NCBI GenBank assembly: GCA_003556835.1
Contig: PWQG01000312.1
Coordinates: forward strand, 1-8,339
Direction: 5' to 3'
Origin: Gammaproteobacteria bacterium
GTDB lineage: Bacteria; Pseudomonadota; Gammaproteobacteria; Pseudomonadales; Pseudohongiellaceae
DNA length: 8,339 nucleotides
A program made the translations under genes and the position numbers. Position 1 is the first letter of the stretch, and the number at the start of each line of letters is the position of its first letter. A model generated the notes under the pieces. The model was not told the origin of the DNA. It was given only the letters and a program-made list of their open reading frames with translations, and made no database searches. This document shows, in pieces, positions 1 to 5,499 of this stretch.

Positions 1-16
1 GCCACTATCATATTGC

Positions 17-36
17 GGCTCGGGACTTCCCGAGCC
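17..36. repeat. Perfect 8-bp inverted repeat just upstream of the tRNA
   Basis: GGCTCGGG and CCCGAGCC are exact reverse complements separated by ACTT, giving a strong GC-rich hairpin nine bases before the mature tRNA 5' end. No T-run follows, so it is not a standard intrinsic terminator. It could be a processing structure in the tRNA precursor or the end of an upstream transcript. The stem is seen directly; its role is not known. Confidence 0.6.
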
Positions 37-45
37 ACTTCAAGT

Positions 46-120
46 GGGCGATTAGCTCAGCGGGAGAGCACTGTCTTCACACGGCAGGGGTCGCTGGTTC
101 GAACCCAGCATCGCCCACCA
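46..120 (+). tRNA. tRNA-Val, anticodon CAC
   Basis: The 75-nt sequence folds into a complete cloverleaf. The acceptor stem pairs GGGCGAT with ATCGCCC, the D stem GCTC with GAGC, the anticodon stem CTGTC with GGCAG (one T-G pair), and the T stem GCTGG with CCAGC around the canonical TTCGAAC loop. The anticodon loop is TTCACAC, which places CAC at positions 34-36, so it reads the valine codon GUG. Discriminator A and the CCA tail are encoded. tRNA 3' ends are common integration sites for genomic islands, and the genes that follow look like accessory DNA. However, no second copy of the tRNA 3' end is visible in this window, so an att site is not shown. Confidence 0.97.
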
Positions 121-358
121 CCCTACCCTCCACTCCCAATACCCTGTATCTATTACATATTTCGGGGAATGCAACACTGCGAAAAGCGGCTGTTGCCCAC
201 ACCTCAAAAAGCCCGCTCGGCCGACCTGTGCCCATTCTGTGCCCAAATTGTGCCTGACGATATCAGCTCGACCCTTGAAAATGACTCCTGCCCACAAGGC
301 ATTTCTAAGTAGTCGCCAGGTCCTGTAAGCTAAGCTTCGGAGGACTTGGGGCAAATCG
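121..358. other. Non-coding stretch between tRNA-Val and the SAP-protein gene
   Basis: I see no convincing gene here. Open frames that cross this segment also run through the tRNA and are not credible. It contains a short array of GTGCCC repeats (226-254) and an imperfect hairpin (320-345) that covers a GGAGGA sequence before the next gene. I find no good promoter for that gene and no T-rich terminator for the tRNA. Confidence 0.5.
226..254. repeat. Three short tandem GTGCCC-type repeats
   Basis: CTGTGCCCATT (226-236) is followed directly by CTGTGCCCAAATT (237-249) and then by a partial copy, GTGCC (250-254). The copies are imperfect and short. On the minus strand the same bases can be read in two frames as a G-T-x-W-A-Q peptide, which might be a trace of an old integrase 3' end, but this is weak. 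Confidence 0.4.
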
Positions 359-1273
359 ATGGACTGGAACCACTTTCTCGATGACGAGACTGGGCAATTC
401 AAGCTCAAGCGGCTGCCCCCGATTCGAAAGCCAGTTCGAGTAGTCGACAAGACGGATCTTTCCGGCGAGCACTCGCTATTTCGCGATATGGACATGATCG
501 AGGGACTCGACTATTACAAAGAGTCTTTCAGTGAACCTTGGAGCTACGAGCCCGAGATTGATGAAGCTGAAGAGGCAATGAACTCCGCCTCAGCCGAGGA
601 TCTCGGTCCCTTGGCTGCATTTCGTGGCTATCTCGACGAAGCCTTGCAGCTACTCGAAGTCCGGCAAGAAGAGGGCTGGCTCGATGCCGCCGTCGAACTG
701 CCTGAGAAGGTTGCCAGAAAAGCCGAATCAGCCAGACTGGTCGACAGACTCCAACCCGACTCGATTGATGCCTGGAAGCAATACTGGATGCGACACACGG
801 CCGCCGAACTCAAATCGGCCGCTTCCGGTATGAATCTGAAAACGACCGGCACCAAGCCAGACCTCTCCCATCGACTGGCCGAACATGTGTCCGCCAATCC
901 TGCCGACGCACCCAAGGTCAATCTGGTGCGAGCGACTGTCACTTTAAGTGAAGCGGTGCAGACTGCGCTCGGTCGCATCCTGAATCGCCTTGACAATCAA
1001 CTGCGAACCTATCCGCCAGCCTTTCAACAAGCCGTCTGGAGTGAAATTCGCATAGATTGGGCTGGTGAGCACTGGAAGATCGAAGAAGCCATCCCAGATC
1101 ACGAACTCGCCGCCCCCACCCCCAAACCAGCACCGATTCCAGCACGACGCCAGACATCTCACAATTCATCCACCACGACTCAAAGGCAGTCGACAAAGAG
1201 CAGTGACAGTAAACGCACAGCCTGGGTCGCCCTCGCGGTTGTCGTCGTCATCGCTTGGCTTTTCTTGCGCTGA
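359..1273 (+). CDS. SAP-motif protein with C-terminal membrane anchor, function unknown
   Basis: This 304-aa protein is not one I recognise as a whole. Residues 1-70 are acidic and aromatic-rich. Residues about 146-176 match the two-helix SAP pattern: a hydrophobic/T-A-A-E-L-K helix, a small-residue turn with G-T-K, then L-S-H-R-L-A-E-H. SAP motifs usually bind DNA. Residues 251-285 are a low-complexity linker rich in Pro, Ser, Thr and Gln. Residues 287-303 form one hydrophobic helix just before the C-terminus and follow Lys-Arg, as in a tail-anchored protein with its body in the cytoplasm. There is no signal peptide. The ATG has TTGGGG 7 nt upstream and a stronger GGAGGA 14 nt upstream, inside a possible hairpin. 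A DNA-binding protein tethered to the membrane is inferred. Its link to the downstream restriction genes rests on position only, and a separate promoter follows it. Confidence 0.75.
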   Translation: MDWNHFLDDETGQFKLKRLPPIRKPVRVVDKTDLSGEHSLFRDMDMIEGLDYYKESFSEPWSYEPEIDEAEEAMNSASAEDLGPLAAFRGYLDEALQLLEVRQEEGWLDAAVELPEKVARKAESARLVDRLQPDSIDAWKQYWMRHTAAELKSAASGMNLKTTGTKPDLSHRLAEHVSANPADAPKVNLVRATVTLSEAVQTALGRILNRLDNQLRTYPPAFQQAVWSEIRIDWAGEHWKIEEAIPDHELAAPTPKPAPIPARRQTSHNSSTTTQRQSTKSSDSKRTAWVALAVVVVIAWLFLR

Positions 1274-1280
1274 ACCTACC

Positions 1281-1322
1281 GGCTTAAGCTTGCCAAGCTC
1301 GCCAGGCGTCCCAGCTTAAGCC
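1281..1322. repeat. 10-bp perfect inverted repeat in the control region
   Basis: GGCTTAAGCT (1281-1290) and AGCTTAAGCC (1313-1322) are exact reverse complements separated by 22 bases. The right arm overlaps the first of the tandem repeats next to the promoter. In RNA it could end the preceding transcript, but there is no T-run, so a protein-binding site is at least as likely. Confidence 0.6.
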
Positions 1323-1345
1323 ATTTGGCTCTGCCATTTGGCTCT
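1319..1345. promoter_or_regulatory. Tandem operator-like repeats abutting the -35 box
   Basis: GCCATTTGGCTCT occurs twice back to back without mismatch (1320-1332 and 1333-1345). Each copy has dyad symmetry: the first reads AGCCA-TT-TGGCT, the second GCCA-TT-TGGC. The second copy ends on the first T of the -35 hexamer. Adjacent symmetric sites overlapping a promoter edge are typical operator geometry. The binding protein is unknown, and no classical helix-turn-helix regulator is encoded in the window. Confidence 0.6.
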
Positions 1346-1373
1346 TGACACCCGCCCGGGGAAGGAGGATAAT
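1345..1373 (+). promoter_or_regulatory. Near-consensus sigma70 promoter for the half-S/M-like pair
   Basis: TTGACA at 1345-1350 is a perfect -35 hexamer. GATAAT at 1368-1373 matches the -10 consensus at five of six positions, and the spacing is exactly 17 nt. Transcription would begin near 1380, about 40 nt before the ATG at 1421. A GGAGG sequence sits inside the promoter (1364-1368) and is too early to act as the ribosome binding site. Confidence 0.75.
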
Positions 1374-1420
1374 TTGCATCAGCCTCATTTATTATTTTGC
1401 TACTACGATTTCTCAAGTAT

Positions 1421-2035
1421 ATGGCTACAGAGTATAAAAAAAGCCCCCTGGATCAGTTCTGTCAAGTTGCTACAGGCGCACCGAGCAGCATGTACACGAA
1501 AGACGATGTCGCACGGCATCCGACCCTGCGGCTACTGACCGGGAATGCATTGAACCGCCTCGGCGAAGTCGAAATTGCGGCGTTGCAGCCCATTCGCGCT
1601 GAACAGGGCGAAAACCTGTCTCGGTTCCTTCTCCGGCCAGGAGATGTGGCTCTCCTGGCTCGTGGCAGTGCCATGCGATCCGGAGCCATTACCGAGGAAG
1701 TAGCCAAGAAGCAAGTCGTGGCCTCGACCAACTTTCTCATCTTGCGCCCCGATCCGGAACGCCTTTTAGGCGAGGTTCTGGTTTTCTATCTGAATTCCCC
1801 TGCCGGACAGGCCCTGCTAGACACCATCAGCACGGGCGCGGCCCTCAAAAGTGCACCGGCCAGCAAGGTGAAGAAGCTGGCAATCTCCGTGCCCGACATC
1901 GAAACCCAGAAAAACATGGCCGACTTGTTTCGTGCATCGAATCAGGCTTTCAATGCCGGCACTCAGTTTCTCGAAGCACAGCAGAAGCTTGTGCAGACCC
2001 AACTCCTCAATATGTTAAAAGGAGCCGAATCATGA
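1421..2035 (+). CDS. Half-length HsdS-like specificity protein (one TRD)
   Basis: This 204-aa protein resembles one half of a Type I specificity subunit. Residues about 10-158 form a single target recognition domain. The supporting pattern is L-R-P-G-D-V-A-L-L-A-R-G (71-82), then V-V-A-S-T-N-F-L-I-L-R-P (99-110), an S-P-A-G-Q helix (126-130), and the usual TRD end A-I-S-V-P-D-I (154-160). Residues 161-198 form one long helix like an HsdS conserved spacer. A normal HsdS has two TRDs and about 400 residues, so this one would probably act as a dimer, as known half-S proteins do. A TTG at 1397 could add eight residues, but the ATG at 1421 starts a more natural protein; neither start has a clear Shine-Dalgarno. 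The stop overlaps the next start by ATGA, so this gene and the M-like gene are translationally coupled. It follows a strong promoter. Confidence 0.8.
   Translation: MATEYKKSPLDQFCQVATGAPSSMYTKDDVARHPTLRLLTGNALNRLGEVEIAALQPIRAEQGENLSRFLLRPGDVALLARGSAMRSGAITEEVAKKQVVASTNFLILRPDPERLLGEVLVFYLNSPAGQALLDTISTGAALKSAPASKVKKLAISVPDIETQKNMADLFRASNQAFNAGTQFLEAQQKLVQTQLLNMLKGAES
2017..2024 (+). promoter_or_regulatory. Strong ribosome binding site for the M-like gene
   Basis: AAAAGGAG lies 7 nt upstream of the ATG at 2032, inside the end of the half-S gene. It fixes the start of the M-like gene and contrasts with the poor Shine-Dalgarno sequences before the half-S and hsdM genes, so the M-like protein may be made in excess of its partner. 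Confidence 0.8.
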
Positions 2036-3333
2036 ACAGAAACTCCCTTTCCAATCGCCTCTCACAACTAATGGATGAGCACCGCAACTCGACATCACTC
2101 GAGATGGGGCTGAACAGCATCAGCCTGCTCCTCTTGTTGACCAGTCGCACCCCGGATTTGATCAAGCAAATCAATGAAATGGGTACGGCATTCCAGCTAC
2201 CCGCCATCCAGTCGCTCTGTGATGACCTTGTAACTGAACTGCCTGGTGATATCGGCAGCCTCCCAGAGCACCTGGATCCAGAGTTCTTAATTGATGCTTT
2301 GCAACTGGTGACCGAGACAGAAGACCCGATCGTGCTTGCCGAGGCACTGCGCGAATATCATGAGAAATCCAAAGCAGTCAGCGCGTATGTTGCCAACTCC
2401 AACGAAGTAGTGCTGATGACGGCACTAACAGGGAACACTGCCGATAAAGTCGTGTTCGACGGCGCCGCTGGCCTTGCTCGAATCCCCTCAAACCTGAAGT
2501 CGAGCAGGCTGGTACTTCAGGAGCTCGATGAGCTGAGTTGGAAAATCAGCTACCGCCTGCTTCTGATGACTGGGCAGAAGTTCAGCTTTGAGCACGGCAA
2601 CAGCCTGAGCAACCCACAGGTACTTTCGGCAAGCTGCGATCTTGCTATCATGACCCCGCCCTTCGGTCTTCGTCTCGGCACCGCTGAACTTCAGGCCATT
2701 CAAAAGGAAGGGTCCTACCTTGTAGTGAAACCCAATACAGCCGCGATTCCCAGCAGTGCAAATGACAGCCTTTGGATCCAACTGGCACTCTACAGTCTCA
2801 AGGACACCGGGCGCGCGTGCCTCATTCTCCCGCCGGGATGGCTGTTTCGGGGTGGGTACGATGGCAAGGTCCGGGAATACCTTCTCGAAAACGAACTCAT
2901 CGAAGCAGTGATTGGGCTGCCGAAGCATTTTCTGAATCACACCGCCATCGAACCGATGGTGCTCGTGTTGGCCAGGAACCGGGAGAAAGGTTCCCCAATC
3001 CATTTTGTTGATGCCAGCCAGATCGGAGTCAGCAGCCTTCGTCAGCATCAAATCACAACGGAGGACGCACAACTGATTGCGGAGCTGGCAAGTGGAAGGC
3101 TACCTGAAGATCACCGCTACAAGGCTGTTTACATGTCCGAAATTCGACGACATGACAATGTGCTTTCCATCCAGCAATACATCAAGCGACAGGAGGAAAT
3201 CAATGTGCCAGATCTGGCAGACGCTATTCGGCACCTGGCTGAGGCAGAAGAAGCGCATCACCAGGCGCAAAATCACTTGAACAGACTGATGCGTCAAGTC
3301 AGCGAAGCCAATTCCGGGCAGAGTACTCACTGA
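2032..3333 (+). CDS. HsdM-like N6-adenine methylase homologue with altered catalytic motifs
   Basis: This 433-aa protein has the fold order of a Type I modification subunit. An N-terminal helical region (1-115) is followed by a Rossmann-type core, then L-I-E-A-V-I-G-L-P-K-H-F (289-300) and I-H-F-V-D-A-S (323-329), which correspond to the conserved HsdM segments after the active site. The key motifs are degenerate. Motif I, normally D-P-A-C-G-S-G-G, is D-G-A-A-G-L-A-R (143-150). Motif IV, normally N-P-P-F, is T-P-P-F (208-211). The usual E-F-x-T-P motif before motif I is absent. Residues 385-425 form a charged helix rich in Glu, Gln and His. From family knowledge these changes should weaken or remove SAM binding and methyl transfer; that is inference. 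It overlaps the half-S gene by ATGA, so the two products probably form a complex. Alternatives are a divergent but active methylase or a decaying one, although the frame is fully open. Confidence 0.78.
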   Translation: MNRNSLSNRLSQLMDEHRNSTSLEMGLNSISLLLLLTSRTPDLIKQINEMGTAFQLPAIQSLCDDLVTELPGDIGSLPEHLDPEFLIDALQLVTETEDPIVLAEALREYHEKSKAVSAYVANSNEVVLMTALTGNTADKVVFDGAAGLARIPSNLKSSRLVLQELDELSWKISYRLLLMTGQKFSFEHGNSLSNPQVLSASCDLAIMTPPFGLRLGTAELQAIQKEGSYLVVKPNTAAIPSSANDSLWIQLALYSLKDTGRACLILPPGWLFRGGYDGKVREYLLENELIEAVIGLPKHFLNHTAIEPMVLVLARNREKGSPIHFVDASQIGVSSLRQHQITTEDAQLIAELASGRLPEDHRYKAVYMSEIRRHDNVLSIQQYIKRQEEINVPDLADAIRHLAEAEEAHHQAQNHLNRLMRQVSEANSGQSTH

Positions 3334-3402
3334 TCCACACAGACGGAATTAGCCTACGCGGAATTCAACCATATAGTCGACCCTGTTGCGAAACAACAAG
3401 TA
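3334..3402. promoter_or_regulatory. Leader of hsdM with small hairpin and weak promoter-like hexamer
   Basis: The 69-nt gap holds TATAGT at 3372-3377 (five of six to the -10 consensus), with only a poor TTAGCC 17 nt upstream. A hairpin with arms TGTTG and CAACA (3384-3398) ends four bases before the hsdM ATG. No Shine-Dalgarno sequence is visible, so hsdM may be translated poorly or depend on read-through from upstream. The promoter call is weak. Confidence 0.3.
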
Positions 3403-5499
3403 ATGAACCGAGAACAACTCAAACAACTCGAAGACGATCTCTGGTCAACGGCGGACAAGCTGCGGGCCAATTCTGATCTCAAGGCTTCCGAATACGGCAC
3501 GCCTGTTCTGGGGCTGATCTTTCTGAAGTTTGCCGACATCAATTATCGGCGGCACGAGGACGCAATTCTGGAGGAATATCGGAAGCTGAAAGGGACTCGT
3601 CGGGAGAAGCCGTTGCATGAGATTGCGGTGAAAAAGTGCGGGTTCTACCTGCCCGATCATGCCCGCTACGGCTATCTGCTCAAACTTTCCGAGGATCAGG
3701 ACATTGCCAAGGCGATCGAGTCGGCAATGGAGGCGATCGAGCAGTACAAGCCGGAGCTGGCCGGAAGTCTGCCGAAAGATGAGTACTATCGTCTGACCCG
3801 CACCTCGGTCAGCCAGCAGCTGCCGTTCGAGCTGCTGCGCCAGTTCGACAACATTCCGGATGACGCCAATGGCGATGTCTTTGGACAGATCTACGAATAC
3901 TTTCTGGGCAAGTTCGCCATGGCCGAGGGCCAGGGTGGCGGGGAATTCTTTACCCCGCGCTCGGTGGTTCGGTTGATGGTCGAGATCATCGAGCCGCATG
4001 GCGGCACGGTGTTTGATCCGGCCTGCGGTTCCGGCGGCATGTTCGTGCAGTCGGCCGACTTCATCGAAAGTCACCGCAAAGAGATGGAAGCGAAGGGCGT
4101 GGACACCAGCGTGTTCGTCTACGGCCAGGAAAAGCAGAGCGAGACGGTCAAGCTGGCGCGGATGAACCTGGCGGTTAACGGTCTGCGCGGCGAGATTCAG
4201 CAAGGGATCAGCTACTACGACGACCATTTCGGCTCGCTCGGCAAGTTCGACTACGTGCTGGCCAATCCGCCCTTCAACGTCGACGAAGTCTCGCTGTCGG
4301 GCGTGGAAATCGATCCGCGCTTCAACACCTACGGCATTCCACGCAAGAAAACCAAGGCCAAGAAGTCCGAGCAGGGCAAGGAAACCGTGCCCAATGCCAA
4401 CTACCTGTGGATCAACCTGTTTGCCACCTCGCTCAAGGAACCCGGCGAGCATAGCCCCGGCGGCCGGGCGGCGCTGGTCATGGCCAACTCGGCCTCCGAT
4501 GCGCGCCATTCCGAAGCTGAAATCCGCAAAACGCTGATCGAGAACAACCTGATCTACGGCATGCTAACCCTGCCGTCGAACATGTTCTACACCGTCACCC
4601 TGCCGGCCACCCTGTGGTTTTTCGACAAGGGCAAGACCGACGAGCGCGTCCTGTTTATCGACGCCCGCAATATCTTTACCCCGATCGACCGCGCCCACCG
4701 CGAGTTTTCCGATGAGCAGATCCAGAACATCGCGATCATCAGCCGGCTGCACAAGGGCCGCAGCGAAGAGTTCCTGGACCTGATCGACCACTACTTCGCT
4801 TCCGGCATGGAGCGCCTTTCAGAGAACAAGACCCAGGTGGCGCCCGTCTCCAGGAAAATTCTCGAAGTGCTCGATGACAAAGCGGGTAAGGATGCCGTCG
4901 CGAGCCTGGTAAAAACCTGGGACCACCTCGGCCCGCTGGAGAAAGCGTACGCTGCCTACCAGAAAACGAACGGCAGCAAAGCGACGGTGGCGGGCAGGAA
5001 CACCGCCCAGCACAAACTACGCGCCACTTTCGACCCTTTCTTTACTGCTCTGCACGACAACCTGAAGGCCATTGACAAGGCCGTGCGTCGACACGAAAAG
5101 GCCCTCGCGGAAAAGGCCAGGAAAGCGGGTAAGCGCCAGACCGCCGACCGCGCCACCAAGCAGCTCAAGACCGCTCTCGAGGAACTGCACCGAGAAGTTA
5201 GAAACGCCGAGGCCTACTTCAACCAAATCCACTGGCTACAGGAACGATTCCCCGAGGCAAAATACGTAGACGTGACCGGCTTGTGCAAACTGGCCGATCT
5301 TGACGAAATCAAGGAGCAGGATTATTCGCTCAATCCGGGTCGCTATGTTGGCGTGGTGATTGAGGAAGATGGAAAGACGGAGGAGGAGTTCATCGCTGAG
5401 TTAGCTGGAATGGCAGATGATCTTTCCGCTCTAAGTGCGACCGCAAAAAGATTTGAAAAGACCATTGGTCAAAATGTCAAGGCAATGATTCAAGAATGA
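3403..5499 (+). CDS. hsdM: Type I restriction-modification DNA methyltransferase subunit HsdM
   Basis: HsdM transfers a methyl group from SAM to N6 of adenine at the site chosen by HsdS; the enzyme is normally M2S1 and joins HsdR for cleavage. This 698-aa protein has the N-terminal HsdM helical domain (about 1-150), E-F-F-T-P (181-185), motif I F-D-P-A-C-G-S-G-G (204-212), and motif IV N-P-P-F (288-291), all intact. The C-terminal signature G-L-C-K-L-A followed by N-P-G-R-Y-V-G-V (644-651) is also present. It is longer than the usual roughly 500 residues. The extra length is a Lys/Glu-rich, coiled-coil-like insertion at about 475-620, before that signature. The gene overlaps hsdS by ATGA, a classic coupled pair. 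Most of it is GC-rich, but the last ~170 bases are clearly more AT-rich, continuing into the first hsdS recognition domain. The start has no good Shine-Dalgarno but fits the family N-terminus. Confidence 0.95.
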   Translation: MNREQLKQLEDDLWSTADKLRANSDLKASEYGTPVLGLIFLKFADINYRRHEDAILEEYRKLKGTRREKPLHEIAVKKCGFYLPDHARYGYLLKLSEDQDIAKAIESAMEAIEQYKPELAGSLPKDEYYRLTRTSVSQQLPFELLRQFDNIPDDANGDVFGQIYEYFLGKFAMAEGQGGGEFFTPRSVVRLMVEIIEPHGGTVFDPACGSGGMFVQSADFIESHRKEMEAKGVDTSVFVYGQEKQSETVKLARMNLAVNGLRGEIQQGISYYDDHFGSLGKFDYVLANPPFNVDEVSLSGVEIDPRFNTYGIPRKKTKAKKSEQGKETVPNANYLWINLFATSLKEPGEHSPGGRAALVMANSASDARHSEAEIRKTLIENNLIYGMLTLPSNMFYTVTLPATLWFFDKGKTDERVLFIDARNIFTPIDRAHREFSDEQIQNIAIISRLHKGRSEEFLDLIDHYFASGMERLSENKTQVAPVSRKILEVLDDKAGKDAVASLVKTWDHLGPLEKAYAAYQKTNGSKATVAGRNTAQHKLRATFDPFFTALHDNLKAIDKAVRRHEKALAEKARKAGKRQTADRATKQLKTALEELHREVRNAEAYFNQIHWLQERFPEAKYVDVTGLCKLADLDEIKEQDYSLNPGRYVGVVIEEDGKTEEEFIAELAGMADDLSALSATAKRFEKTIGQNVKAMIQE

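Noticed and set aside
13..312. A 99-codon open frame on the + strand and a longer minus-strand frame (52-495) spanning the tRNA
   Set aside because: Both translate straight through the tRNA gene. The minus frame contains the well-known spurious peptide M-L-G-S-N-Q-R-P-L-P produced by translating such tRNAs, and it also overlaps the start of the SAP-protein gene.
1281..1322. Intrinsic terminator after the SAP-protein gene
   Set aside because: The arms pair perfectly, but the 22-nt loop is long and no run of T follows, so it is kept as an inverted repeat only.
1397..1420. Upstream TTG start for the half-S gene
   Set aside because: It adds only a short hydrophobic lead, has no Shine-Dalgarno sequence and lies very close to the expected transcript start; the ATG at 1421 is preferred, though not proven.
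1421..3333. The half-S and M-like genes as a frameshifted duplicate of the downstream hsdM-hsdS pair
   Set aside because: Gene order is reversed (S then M), both frames are intact and tightly coupled, and the sequences differ strongly from the downstream pair, so a recent duplication or sequencing error does not explain them.
3445..4509. A 354-codon open frame on the minus strand
   Set aside because: It lies wholly inside hsdM, opposite its conserved methyltransferase motifs. Long antisense frames are expected in GC-rich genes, and the translation shows no recognisable domain.
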